Positions 34,313 through 43,124 of a stretch of DNA of 64,000 bases are shown in pieces. Source of the stretch: Herbidospora mongoliensis (lineage in GTDB: Bacteria; Actinomycetota; Actinomycetes; Streptosporangiales; Streptosporangiaceae); NCBI RefSeq assembly GCF_001570545.1, contig NZ_BBXD01000025.1, positions 1-64,000 on the forward strand, written 5' to 3'. How positions within the stretch are numbered: the stretch's first letter is position 1; each line of letters begins with the position of its first letter. The notes beneath the pieces were generated by a model. The model was given only the letters and a program-made list of their open reading frames with translations, was not told the DNA's origin and ran no database searches. The position numbers were made by a program, and so were the translations under genes.

Positions 34313-34543
34313 ATGCCTACTCTCGCCACAAGCTCCACAGAAGCTCGTACACGCGAGGCCGTCACCACCCGGCTCAACGAGGAATTCCTCACCGTTCCCA
34401 TCGTCACCGTCGAACGTTGCGTCGACGACGTCTGGGCCTGCGCCGAACACCTCGGGGTCGACGTCACTCCCGTGAGCGTCGAACTCATCGCCCGGGAGCA
34501 CCTTCTCGCCCTGGTCAACTCCTCCCCGCCCGGCAGAAGATAA
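34313..34543 (+). CDS. Small helical protein, three-helix-bundle dimerisation-like
   Basis: A 76-residue protein. The core ARTREAVTTRLNEEFLTVP, then VDDVWACAEHLG and VSVELIAREHLLALVN predicts three helices and resembles the small actinobacterial dimerisation domain with the ending VE-x-x-AR-x-x-L. The function is unknown. I chose ATG 34313; ATG 34301 is also in frame but abuts the GAGG. Earlier starts lie at or before the predicted transcription start. Transcribed from a clear sigma-70 promoter. The next gene begins 66 bases downstream. Confidence 0.6.
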   Translation: MPTLATSSTEARTREAVTTRLNEEFLTVPIVTVERCVDDVWACAEHLGVDVTPVSVELIAREHLLALVNSSPPGRR

Positions 34544-34609
34544 ATAACGGGGTAGTCACCGGGTCGCGTTACGGTGCCTTTTGGCGTCGTAATGCGAGAA
34601 GGTGGAACA

Positions 34610-36172
34610 GTGAGTCGAAGACGGAGACGAGATCCCCGGGAAAATCCGCCGGACGACGTCTTCGCGGAGATGCTTCTCGCGGCCCGCGAGCTGCTCGCGG
34701 TCCGTAGCCCGCTCGACGCCGAGCTCATGGTTTCCGACATGCTGGGCGCCTGGTGGGGGAAGCGGCTGCGCGGCGGCGACGTCGAGCAGATCCTCGGTGA
34801 GGGCCTCGTCGACTACGCCGCCAAGGCGGGCACGCCCGCCGCGCTCACGCTGCTCATCTCGGTCGCCTACCTCGGCACCGCCCGCCAGGCAGCCAAGGCC
34901 GAGGGGGCGGCGCTGGCCCTGATGGAGTCCGACGTCGCCAGGCCCGGCTGGGCCGACCGGGTCGGCGCGGTCAAACCGCAGGGCTGCTACGTCTCCCGCG
35001 ACATCTACGGCGATCAGGACACCGTGGTCAGCACGTTCGCCTACAACGGTGACGACATCCACGCGCTGGTGCTGGTCGTCGACTACAACATGCGCGGCAT
35101 GGCCCGCGACGCCTGGGTCTCCACGCAGGTCGACAAGCTGCTCGAACAGGCCGGCCTGGAGGCCGCCGGCAACCCGATGCTGCGGTTCGAGGAGATCGAG
35201 CCGCAGCAGGCGCGGGCGCTGCTGGAGTTCGCCATGAAGGCGGCCCGCGAAGAGGCCTACGACCGCAAGGCGCCCAAGGTCGTCAGCGACAGCTACTCCG
35301 CCTACCACGCCTTCGCCCGCTCCCGGATCAAGGCGCTGCCGCCCGGACGCAAGCGGCCGGCCCCCGCGCACAGCGAGGCTCCCTACACGAGGGAGCGGCG
35401 GGCCATGCTCGCGGCCGAGTTCCTGTCCAGCGACGCGGCGGAGAACCTGTCCGACCCCTCCTCGGCCTCGCGCTGCGCCGACCACATCATCGACTACGGC
35501 TGCGACCGCGATTTCGGCCGTCCGCATCGGGTCAGCCCGGCCAAGTGCGAGACGTTCCTGCTCGACTGGCTGCCCCGGAAGATCATGCTGACCCCTGCGC
35601 AGCAGGAGGCCATGCCCCACGTGCTGGCCGCCTGGGTCCGCTTCGCCGGGCAGCGCATCGGCCTGCCCGACCAGGCGATCCGCGCCACGCTCGACGCGGT
35701 CTGGGAGGCGACCGGCCGGTTCGGCGTGGCCTACCGCGACCCGACGTCGTTCGGGCTCGACCGCGAGTTAGTCGAACGGCTGCTGCCCGACGGCGATCTG
35801 TCCGCGCTGGCCCGGCGGGCGTTCGCGTTCCCGGTCCTCCAGGGCACCTACGGCGACATCGAGCTCGACCGGCTGAACCCGGCCGACGAGGCCGACCGGC
35901 GGATCCTGCTGGAGATGGACCACGCCGCCGAGCTGTCGCGGCCCGACTTCGCCGAACACCTTGCCTGGCACGAGGAGATCGCCAAGCGCCTCTGGGACGG
36001 CGACCCGCCCCAGATGTGGGAGGCGGCGCAGCGACTGATCGACCTCGGTCATGATCGCCACGACGTCCTGCACGTGCTGATCGAGATCGCCGAGCGCATC
36101 GGCGACCACCCCGACGAGCTCGCCGCCGCCCTCGACGACATCGCCGACATCCCCGACGAGCCTCCCGTCTAG
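34610..36172 (+). CDS. Conserved hypothetical protein, 520 residues
   Basis: A large soluble protein I do not recognise. The first 15 residues are strongly basic (SRRRRRDPREN), then follow helical segments (EMLLAARELLAVRSPLDAEL). A probable beta-alpha core at about residues 125-190 contains YVSRDIYGDQDTVVSTFAYN and VLVVDYNMRGMARDAWV. The C-terminus has LIDLGHDRHDVLHVLIEIAE, a motif with two histidines that recalls short helical DUF domains. There are no membrane helices or catalytic signatures. GTG 34610 is chosen because AAGGTGG lies five bases upstream; ATG 34592 and 34574 lack one. Its stop codon overlaps the TAGGCT ahead of pxpA. Confidence 0.65.
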   Translation: MSRRRRRDPRENPPDDVFAEMLLAARELLAVRSPLDAELMVSDMLGAWWGKRLRGGDVEQILGEGLVDYAAKAGTPAALTLLISVAYLGTARQAAKAEGAALALMESDVARPGWADRVGAVKPQGCYVSRDIYGDQDTVVSTFAYNGDDIHALVLVVDYNMRGMARDAWVSTQVDKLLEQAGLEAAGNPMLRFEEIEPQQARALLEFAMKAAREEAYDRKAPKVVSDSYSAYHAFARSRIKALPPGRKRPAPAHSEAPYTRERRAMLAAEFLSSDAAENLSDPSSASRCADHIIDYGCDRDFGRPHRVSPAKCETFLLDWLPRKIMLTPAQQEAMPHVLAAWVRFAGQRIGLPDQAIRATLDAVWEATGRFGVAYRDPTSFGLDRELVERLLPDGDLSALARRAFAFPVLQGTYGDIELDRLNPADEADRRILLEMDHAAELSRPDFAEHLAWHEEIAKRLWDGDPPQMWEAAQRLIDLGHDRHDVLHVLIEIAERIGDHPDELAAALDDIADIPDEPPV

Positions 36173-36175
36173 GCT
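36170..36175 (+). promoter_or_regulatory. -10 hexamer of a possible pxpA promoter, overlapping a stop codon
   Basis: TAGGCT lies seven bases before the pxpA ATG. Its first three bases are the TAG stop of the upstream gene. A GAGGATC also lies between, so the gene could be translated with or without a leader. Confidence 0.35.
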
Positions 36176-36182
36176 GAGGATC

Positions 36183-36923
36183 ATGAGGATCGACCTGAAC
36201 GCCGACCTCGGCGAGGGGTTCGGGGCCTGGAAACTGGGCGACGACGACGCCCTTCTGGAGATCGTGACCAGCGCCAACGTCGCCTGCGGCTTCCACGCCG
36301 GCGACCCGCTGACGATCCGGCGGGTCTGCGAGGCCGCGGTCGCCCGGGGGGTGGCCATCGGGGCCCAGGTGTCCTACCGCGACCTGGCGGGGTTCGGGCG
36401 GCGTGAGATGGACGTACCGGCCGAGGAACTCCGGGCCGAGATCCTCTACCAGCTGGCGGCGGTCGACGGGATCGCGCGGGCGTGCGGGGGCCGGGTCACT
36501 TACGTCAAACCACATGGAGCGCTCTACAACCGGGTGATCTGGGATCCCGTCCAGGCCGCCGCCGTCGTGGGAGCGGTGGCCGACTACGGCACGCTGCCCG
36601 TGCTGACGCTGCCCGGGTCGGTCGTGCACGGAAGGGGAGTTCCCACCGTCGCGGAGTGCTTCGCCGACCGGGCCTACACGCCCGAGGGCACGCTGGTGTC
36701 CCGGCGGGAGCCCGGCTCGGTGCTCCATGATCCCGACGAGGTGGCCGCGCGCGCGGTCCGGATGGCGCGCGACGGCGTCGTGGTGGCGATCGACGGTTCC
36801 GAGGTGCGGGTCGAGGCCCGGTCCATCTGCGTGCACGGCGACACACCCGGTTCTGTACGTCTTGCGCGCGCCGTCCGCGATGCGCTCGTCGGCGCGGGTG
36901 TGACAGTAGAGGCGTTCGCGTGA
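36183..36923 (+). CDS. pxpA: 5-oxoprolinase subunit A (LamB/YcsF family)
   Basis: A 246-residue LamB/YcsF protein, subunit A of the ATP-dependent 5-oxoprolinase that opens 5-oxo-L-proline to L-glutamate. Marks are DLNADLGEGFGAW, TSANVACGFHAGDP, YVKPHGALYN, FADRAYTPEGTLVSR and ICVHGDTPG. The ATG lies eight bases after the upstream stop. It overlaps pxpB as GTGA, and PxpABC should be made in equal amounts. It is cytoplasmic. It detoxifies the spontaneous cyclisation product of glutamine and glutamate. Confidence 0.92.
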   Translation: MRIDLNADLGEGFGAWKLGDDDALLEIVTSANVACGFHAGDPLTIRRVCEAAVARGVAIGAQVSYRDLAGFGRREMDVPAEELRAEILYQLAAVDGIARACGGRVTYVKPHGALYNRVIWDPVQAAAVVGAVADYGTLPVLTLPGSVVHGRGVPTVAECFADRAYTPEGTLVSRREPGSVLHDPDEVAARAVRMARDGVVVAIDGSEVRVEARSICVHGDTPGSVRLARAVRDALVGAGVTVEAFA

Positions 36924-37507
36924 TCCGGCGGGTGGGCGAACGCGCTCTGCTGGTCGACACGGGGTCACTGGCCGCCTCCCACCGGCTCGACGCCCGGCTG
37001 CGGCTGCTGACCGACGTGGAGGAGATCGTCCCGGGACCGGAGACGGTGCTGGTCGTGGGCGGCCGGGTCGATCAGCTCATCCCCTTGATCGAGCAACTCG
37101 ACCACTCCCCCATGCACGACCTCGACGGGGAGACGGTCGACATCCCTGTCGTGTACGACGGCGAGGACCTTCCCGAGGTCGCCGCGCTGGCGGGGATCTC
37201 GGTCGACGAGGTGATCGCCCGGCACACGGGATCGGAGTTCGTGGCGGGATGGCTGGGCTTCGCTCCTGGATTCGCCTATCTGGTCGGCCTTGATCCTCTG
37301 CTCCATGTGTCCCGGCTGGACCGGCCCAGGACCGCCGTGCCCGCAGGCGCGGTGGCGATCGCGGGAGCCTATTCGGCGGTCTACCCGGCGGCCTCGCCCG
37401 GCGGGTGGCGCCTGATCGGCCACACCTCCCTCGCGGTGTGGGACGTGACCGGCGACTCCCCCGCCCTGCTCAAGCCAGGGACGCGGGTCAGGATGGTCGC
37501 CAGGTGA
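36920..37507 (+). CDS. pxpB: 5-oxoprolinase subunit B
   Basis: Subunit B of 5-oxoprolinase (KipI/AHS1 family), 195 residues, slightly short because the N-terminal part is compact (VGERALLVDTGS). The C-terminal cyclophilin-like domain has the family marks FVAGWLGFAPGFAYLVGLDP, PAGAVAIAGAYSAVYPAASP and GGWRLIGHTSLAVWD. Together with PxpC it carries the kinase-like step of the reaction. The GTG at 36920 overlaps the pxpA stop, and its own stop overlaps pxpC as GTGA. Confidence 0.92.
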   Translation: MIRRVGERALLVDTGSLAASHRLDARLRLLTDVEEIVPGPETVLVVGGRVDQLIPLIEQLDHSPMHDLDGETVDIPVVYDGEDLPEVAALAGISVDEVIARHTGSEFVAGWLGFAPGFAYLVGLDPLLHVSRLDRPRTAVPAGAVAIAGAYSAVYPAASPGGWRLIGHTSLAVWDVTGDSPALLKPGTRVRMVAR

Positions 37508-38415
37508 ACGCTCACAGATCGTCCGGCCGGGATCCGGATCCGGAGATCTCCGGCGGTGCCGGTCGCGTCGCGGCGGTGGAGATCATCGCTCCCGGCCCTT
37601 ACGCGACGGTCCAGGACCTCGGTCGCCGGGGCTTCGCGCACCTGGGCGTCCCCCGGTCGGGGGCGGCCGACGTGCCGAGCCTGCGGCTGGCGAACCGGCT
37701 GGTCGGGAACGCGGAGGACGCCGCCGCGATCGAGTTGACCTTCGGCGGGGCGGCGCTCGGGTTCACCCGCGGCGCGTGGGTGGCGCTGGCCGGAGCGCCG
37801 GTCCGCACGTCGGCAGGCGGCATGTGGGCGCCCTTCTGGGCGCCGTCGGGGACCGTCCTGTCGTTCGGGGTTCCCTACGAGGGGTTGCGGACGTATGTGG
37901 CAATCCGGGGTGGCGTCTGGGTGCCGCCGGTGCTGGGCAGCATGTCGACCGACTCGCTCTCGGGCCTGGGGCCCGCGCCGCTGACGGCGGGAACGGTCCT
38001 GGCGCTGGGCGAGCCGATGTCCGGGCTGCACGCCGACCTCGCGCCGCAGCGCCCCATCTCGGCCGGGCCGACCGTCGAGGTGGTGCGGGGACCCCGGGAC
38101 GACTGGTTCACCGACGACGGTTTCGCCACGATGTGCGCGGGGGCGTACAGAGTGAGTCAGGACAGCAACCGGGTCGGGGCGCGGCTGACCGGGACGGCGC
38201 TCAGGCGGGCGCGGACCGGAGAACTGCCCAGTGAGGGCATGGTCAGCGGCGCGATCCAGGTCCCGCCGGACGGCCAGCCGATCGTCTTCCTCGCCGACCA
38301 CCCGCCGACCGGCGGCTACCCGGTCATCGGCGTCGTCACGGTGGCCGACCTGCCGAAAGTGGCCCAGCTCCGGCCCGGGGATCAGCTCCGGTTCAGACCC
38401 GCCCGATCGTCGTAG
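37504..38415 (+). CDS. pxpC: 5-oxoprolinase subunit C
   Basis: Subunit C of 5-oxoprolinase (KipA/AHS2 family), 303 residues, often labelled biotin-dependent carboxyltransferase. Marks: APGPYATVQDLGRRGFAHLG, GVPRSGAADVPSLRLANRL (substrate loop), YVAIRGGVWVPPVLGS and the C-terminal LADHPPTGGYPVIGVV. GTG 37504 overlaps the pxpB stop. The first 20 residues (HRSSGRDPDPEISGG) are extra and polar compared with the usual start near VEIIAPGPY. It ends the pxpABC operon; the 163 bases after it hold no convincing terminator or gene. Confidence 0.92.
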   Translation: MNAHRSSGRDPDPEISGGAGRVAAVEIIAPGPYATVQDLGRRGFAHLGVPRSGAADVPSLRLANRLVGNAEDAAAIELTFGGAALGFTRGAWVALAGAPVRTSAGGMWAPFWAPSGTVLSFGVPYEGLRTYVAIRGGVWVPPVLGSMSTDSLSGLGPAPLTAGTVLALGEPMSGLHADLAPQRPISAGPTVEVVRGPRDDWFTDDGFATMCAGAYRVSQDSNRVGARLTGTALRRARTGELPSEGMVSGAIQVPPDGQPIVFLADHPPTGGYPVIGVVTVADLPKVAQLRPGDQLRFRPARSS

Positions 38416-38578
38416 GTCAGCGGCGGGCGCGGGCCACGGCCGCCATCCTCTGTAGCTTCACCGGCGGAGACTGGAGCGTCGTCACCTACTCGACCTGCGC
38501 GACCGAGTAGGCCGCCGGACGGCCGTCCTTCTGGGGAGAACAGCCGGCCGGCACCCGACCGGGCACCATGGATCCGGG

Positions 38579-39652
38579 TCAGGCGACCACCACCTTCAGG
38601 CTCTTCCCCATCAGGGCGAGCACCTTCTCGGCCGCCTGCTCCACGCCGGGCGCCTGCTCCAGCATGGTCGCGGTCAGCGCGCCGTCGCGGGCGTCCCAGG
38701 TTCCGACCACCCGTCCTTGATGGACCACCACCGGGGAGATCCAGCCCGCCGTCCTGCTGACCGCCGCCTTCGCCGCCGCGGGCAGCAGAGGCTCCAGGTC
38801 ACGGGGAGCGCCCATGATGTACTGGTCGAAGCCCGCCAGCAGGAACGTCTCCTCGGACGGCGAGGTCGCCCGCAGCTCGTCGATGTGTTCGGGCAGTACG
38901 AAGAGTTCCTCGCCTTCGACCGTGACGGTCGCGGGCGCGAGGTCGGCGAACCACTGGCGCAGGACGGCCCGCCGGGTCAGCCCCCGGAACAGCCATCCGT
39001 CGAAGGCGGCCATGCTCGCCGGGCCGTGTGCCCCCAGGTAGGCCCGCAGCAGGGCGGCCCCGCCCTCTTCTGGGGTCATCTCCCCGACGCGGGGTGGCGC
39101 AGTGAAGGTCACCTTCCCGGCGCGCGGCACCCCATGGCAGAGCTCGCCGAGGAAGCTCAGCGGTTTGAACAGCTGCCCCCAGCCGGAGGCCATCAACCCG
39201 CGCAGGTGCTCGTCGCCGGTCACCGCGATCACCGCGTCGACCAGCTCTTCCCTGGTCAGCTCCGCATCGCCGAGAGCCTCGGGGACCGCGCCGATGATGG
39301 CGTCGAGCTCCTTCGCCGACACCCCGCTACCCCGGTGCCACGACGGTTTGTCCCAGTAGCGAAGGGTGCCGAGCACCGCCCGGTAGACCGGCCACGACGA
39401 GGTCGGCAGCAGGTGCAGGGTGCCCCGGATCGACCAGGTCTTGAGCAGCGTCCGGTCGGTCCAGAGGGCCTGCTCGATCTCCGGCCCGGCGACGCGGCCG
39501 AGCCGGAGCGAGATCGCCAGCTCGGCAGACGACGCGACCTGGGTCTGCACCCCGCAGAGCCGTTCGGCCACGGCCACCGCGTCGGGGCCAGGAGAGGTCA
39601 CGAACTGACGGCCGAGCCGCCACGCCAGCACTTGCGGCCACGTCAGGTCCAT
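38579..39652 (-). CDS. AlkZ-like DNA glycosylase (winged-helix HTH_42 family)
   Basis: A 357-residue protein of the AlkZ/YcaQ family, built of tandem winged helices. Near the N-terminus it has GVQTQVA with Gln36 and Gln38, the QxQ catalytic motif of AlkZ, which unhooks azinomycin crosslinks, rather than the QxD of E. coli YcaQ. Other marks are TWSIRGTLHLL, near the start of the family core, and DQYIMG and AGWISPVVVHQGRVVGTWDA in the C-terminal wing. It probably removes bulky or crosslinking alkyl adducts. ATG 39652 has little ribosome site. Isolated between pxpC and a peptide importer; no natural-product genes are near. Confidence 0.82.
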   Translation of the reverse strand: MDLTWPQVLAWRLGRQFVTSPGPDAVAVAERLCGVQTQVASSAELAISLRLGRVAGPEIEQALWTDRTLLKTWSIRGTLHLLPTSSWPVYRAVLGTLRYWDKPSWHRGSGVSAKELDAIIGAVPEALGDAELTREELVDAVIAVTGDEHLRGLMASGWGQLFKPLSFLGELCHGVPRAGKVTFTAPPRVGEMTPEEGGAALLRAYLGAHGPASMAAFDGWLFRGLTRRAVLRQWFADLAPATVTVEGEELFVLPEHIDELRATSPSEETFLLAGFDQYIMGAPRDLEPLLPAAAKAAVSRTAGWISPVVVHQGRVVGTWDARDGALTATMLEQAPGVEQAAEKVLALMGKSLKVVVA

Positions 39653-39771
39653 GGCCGCACGCTAGCCGAGCACTACGACAATTCCGATTCCCGCGACCAC
39701 GCACCCGAGATCGTCACGCCGTCGACCCGCCGACCCGCCGACCACGTTCCCCGGCCTCGATCGACCGGTCA

Positions 39772-41448
39772 CTACGACTTGAAGCCGATGTCGGCGTAGT
39801 CGAGGTCGCGGAAGCCGCGGGCGCCCACGTTGGCCAGGCCCTCGTTGACGGCGACGGTCTGCGGCCGCTGGTAGAGGGGCAGGACGTTGACCTCGCGCCA
39901 CACCAGGCGGTCGGCCTCGTTGATCAGCTTGAGCGCCTTGGCCGGGTCGAGTTCGGCCATGGCCGCCTTCAGCTTCGCGTCGATCTCGGCGTTGCCGCTG
40001 CGCCCGAGGTTGGCGTTCCACACGATCTCGTCGCCCTGGGCCCGGACACCGTTCGCGTACGTCCCGTAGGAGGCCGAGACCGGGAACGGGGTGCCGACGT
40101 AGGAGAAGGGCGCGATGTCGTAGTTGCCGGGGATGACGTACTTGGTGAAGAAGTCGTTGCTCGGGACGGTCTCGATCGTCAGCTTGATGCCCAGTTTGGC
40201 CAGCATGGCCTGGGTGATCTCACCCTCCGACCGGGCGAGCTGGAGGCCCGAGGGGATCACGAAGCGCAGGTCGAGCTGTTTGCCGCCCTTCGCGCGCACC
40301 GAGCCGCTCTTGCGCCAACCCGCCGCGTCGAGCAGGGCGCCCGCGCGGGCCGCGTCGGGGCCGGCCAGTTCCCCGGTGTTGGGGCGGTAGCCCTGCTGGC
40401 TGTTCATCAGGAAGTGGTTGTCGAGCAGGGTGACCGGCCAGTTCAGGCCCTTCAGGTCGCTCTTGGCGATGACCGCGCGGTCGATGCCGAGGGCGACCGC
40501 CTGGCGGACCCGGACGTCCGAGAGGATCGGGCTCTCGCCGTTGAAGGTGAAGTGGCGGAAGTCGGGGCCGGCCGCCTGGCGGACCACCGCGCCGGCCGCC
40601 GACTTGGCGCGGGATAGGTCGGCCGCCGACGGGCCGATGTCGAACACGTCGAGCTCGCCGTTGGCGAAGGCGGCGACGCGGGCGTCGGACTCCAGGCCGC
40701 GGAACACGATCGAGTCGAGTTTCGCGGGCTCGTTCCACCACTTGGCGTCGCGGGCCAGCGTGACCGTCTTGGCCCGGGTGTCGAAGGCGCCGAACCTGAA
40801 CGGACCGGCGGTGGCCGGGATGCGGCCGACCCACCCGGCGTTGAACGCCTGCGGCGAGGAGTTGGCGCCCTTCGGGTAGAGCGGCGCGAACAGGGAGCGC
40901 CAGTCGCCGAACGGCCGGGTGAAGGTGACCACGACCTGGAAGTCGTCCTTGCCCTTGGTCACCGCGGCGATGTCCTGATATCCGGTGACGTTGGCGACGT
41001 GGTAGGCCGGGTCGGCGCCGCGCAGCGCCTTCCACTGGGCGGCGTAGTCGGCCCAGGTGACGGGCTCGCCGTTGGACCAGCGCGCCTTCGGGTTCAGGGT
41101 GTAGGTGACCACCTGCTTCGGCGCCGTCCGCGTCACGTCGGCCGAGGTCACATAGTCGGGGTCGAGTGCCAGCACACCGTGTTCGTCGGCCCGGAACGGG
41201 CGGGGCATCAGGGCGTCCATGACGGTCTTGACGTTGGCCATGTTGCCGTCGATGTGGTTCTGGTTCCACTGGGCCGGATATTCGGTCAGCCCCCAGCGCA
41301 GCGTGCCACCGGTCTTGACCTGGGCGCGCGGGGTCAGGTTGAGGTCGGCCGCGGTGACCTGGGCGGCCGGCTCGCCCGGCTCACCCGGTTGGGCGGTGCA
41401 GGCGGCGGTCGTCAGGGCGGCCAGTAGCAGGGCGTACGCGCGTTTCAC
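39772..41448 (-). CDS. Peptide ABC importer substrate-binding lipoprotein (second system)
   Basis: A family-5 extracellular solute-binding protein of 558 residues. A type II signal peptide ends in TTAAC with the lipid-bearing Cys17. The mature protein has GGTLRWGLTEYPAQWNQNH and the SBP_bac_5 core ALDPDYVTSADVTRTAPKQV. It should be anchored outside the membrane and capture oligopeptides or related cations. It is the last gene of the second importer and overlaps the fused ATPase stop as ATGA. Usual length for the family; no frameshift. Confidence 0.9.
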   Translation of the reverse strand: MKRAYALLLAALTTAACTAQPGEPGEPAAQVTAADLNLTPRAQVKTGGTLRWGLTEYPAQWNQNHIDGNMANVKTVMDALMPRPFRADEHGVLALDPDYVTSADVTRTAPKQVVTYTLNPKARWSNGEPVTWADYAAQWKALRGADPAYHVANVTGYQDIAAVTKGKDDFQVVVTFTRPFGDWRSLFAPLYPKGANSSPQAFNAGWVGRIPATAGPFRFGAFDTRAKTVTLARDAKWWNEPAKLDSIVFRGLESDARVAAFANGELDVFDIGPSAADLSRAKSAAGAVVRQAAGPDFRHFTFNGESPILSDVRVRQAVALGIDRAVIAKSDLKGLNWPVTLLDNHFLMNSQQGYRPNTGELAGPDAARAGALLDAAGWRKSGSVRAKGGKQLDLRFVIPSGLQLARSEGEITQAMLAKLGIKLTIETVPSNDFFTKYVIPGNYDIAPFSYVGTPFPVSASYGTYANGVRAQGDEIVWNANLGRSGNAEIDAKLKAAMAELDPAKALKLINEADRLVWREVNVLPLYQRPQTVAVNEGLANVGARGFRDLDYADIGFKS

Positions 41449-43124
41449 GGTGCTTCTCCTGGATGGTGGTGGCAGGCGGCTCCCGAGTCGCCGGTGATCT
41501 CGGGTTCCTCGGTGACGCAGCGGGATCTCGGGGCGGCGGGGAGCTCGGCGTACAGGGGACAGCGGGGACGGAAACGGCAGCCCTGGGCGATCAACGGGTC
41601 GTCGTCGCTCAGGGCGGAGGCGCGCAGCAGGGCTTTCGTGTAGGGGTGTGCGGGGGCGGCGAAGATCTGGTGGGCGGGGCCGATCTCGGCGATCCGGCCG
41701 CGATACATGACCGCGACGCGGTCGGCGATGCGGCGGATCAGCGGCAGGTCGTGGGCGACGAACAGGTAGGACAGGCCGCGTTCGGCCCGCAGGTTCTCCA
41801 GCAGCGTGATGATCTCGGCGCGGATGGTCGGATCGAGCGCGGAGACGGGTTCGTCCAACACCAGTACTTCGGGGTCGAGCGCGATCGCCCTGGCGATCGC
41901 CACGCGCTGACGCTGGCCGCCGGAGAGGTGGACGGGGTGGCGGGCGGCGTAGTCGAGAGGGAGTCCCACCTGCTTGAGCAGCTCAGGGACCCGCGCCGGT
42001 GAGAGGCGGTGGGTGGTGAGCGGTTCGGCGATGATCGCGCCGACGGTCATGCGCGGGTCGAGCGACGACGACGGGTCCTGGAAGACGATCTGGAGATCGC
42101 GCCGGATCCTGCGGCGGTCGCGCCGCGACACGTTCGCGGTGTCGCGGCCGAGCACGGTGATCCGGCCCTGCTGCGGCCGGGCCAGCGCCATGATCTCCAT
42201 CAGCAGGGTGGTCTTGCCCGACCCCGACTCGCCGACGAGCCCGAGGGTCTCGCCCGACCGGAGGTCGAAACTCACCCCGTCGACCGCTTTGACCCCCGGG
42301 TGGTGGCGGACAAGATCGCGTACCTCCAGAACGGTCCGGAGCGGCCGGGGGCTCGCGGGCCGGTCTTCGGCCTCCATCGCGGCGATGAGTTCTTTCGTGT
42401 ACGTCTCCCTCGGCGCCCGCAGCACCTCCTCCACTGTGCCGGTCTCCACGGTCGCGCCGCGCCTCATGACATGAACCCGGTCGGCGACCTTCGCGACGAC
42501 GGAGAGGTCGTGGGTGATGAGCAGAACCGCCGCGCCGGTCTCCCGCTGCGCGGTTTTCAGCACCTCGAGAATGTGCGCCTGAACGGTCACGTCGAGCGCG
42601 GTCGTGGGTTCGTCGGCGATGAGCAGACCGGGATTGTTGGCGATGGCCATCGCGATGAGCGCGCGCTGCCGCATTCCGCCGGAGAATTCGTGCGGATAGG
42701 CCCGCGCCCGCTGGTGCGGATCACGGATCCCGACCAGGTCGAGCAGTTCCACCGCCCGCCGCGCGGCCGTTTTCCGGGGAACGCGCTGATGCACCCGAAC
42801 GGCCTCGGCGATCTGCGCCCCGACGCGGTGAACGGGGGTGAACGCCTGCAGCGGATCCTGGAAGACGATGGCCATCGCGCGCCCGCGCAGCGCGGTCAGC
42901 CTTTTCTCCGAAGCGGTGGTGAGTTCCTCGCCGTCGAGCAGAATCGACCCGCTCGTCGAGGCGGTCCGGGGCAGCAGTCCCATGAGCGCCAGCGCGGTCG
43001 CCGATTTCCCCGAGCCCGATTCCCCGATGAGCCCGAGGATCTCGCCCCGCGCGACGGAGAAACTCAGGCCTTTCACGGCCGGGGTGGTGCCGAAGGAGAC
43101 GGACAGGTCGGTGACGTCGATCAT
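41445..43124 (-). CDS. Fused double ATPase of the second peptide importer (DppD-DppF)
   Basis: A 559-residue protein with two complete ABC ATPase domains. The first half has Walker [10 protein letters not shown], signature [15 protein letters not shown] and Walker [13 protein letters not shown]. The second half has [24 protein letters not shown] and [12 protein letters not shown], followed by the oligopeptide-type C-terminal extension with cysteines in CRFRPRCPLYAELP. In the first importer here these are two genes, so this looks like a fusion of DppD and DppF. ATG 43124 overlaps the permease stop as ATGA; the longer in-frame extension across permease DNA is spurious. Confidence 0.92.
   Translation of the reverse strand: MIDVTDLSVSFGTTPAVKGLSFSVARGEILGLIGESGSGKSATALALMGLLPRTASTSGSILLDGEELTTASEKRLTALRGRAMAIVFQDPLQAFTPVHRVGAQIAEAVRVHQRVPRKTAARRAVELLDLVGIRDPHQRARAYPHEFSGGMRQRALIAMAIANNPGLLIADEPTTALDVTVQAHILEVLKTAQRETGAAVLLITHDLSVVAKVADRVHVMRRGATVETGTVEEVLRAPRETYTKELIAAMEAEDRPASPRPLRTVLEVRDLVRHHPGVKAVDGVSFDLRSGETLGLVGESGSGKTTLLMEIMALARPQQGRITVLGRDTANVSRRDRRRIRRDLQIVFQDPSSSLDPRMTVGAIIAEPLTTHRLSPARVPELLKQVGLPLDYAARHPVHLSGGQRQRVAIARAIALDPEVLVLDEPVSALDPTIRAEIITLLENLRAERGLSYLFVAHDLPLIRRIADRVAVMYRGRIAEIGPAHQIFAAPAHPYTKALLRASALSDDDPLIAQGCRFRPRCPLYAELPAAPRSRCVTEEPEITGDSGAACHHHPGEAP

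Noticed and set aside
38416-38578. Possible small gene or DUF397-like remnant after pxpC
   Set aside because: A frame ending GDWSVVTYSTCATE can be read, but there is no start with a ribosome site and no convincing family match over so short a piece.
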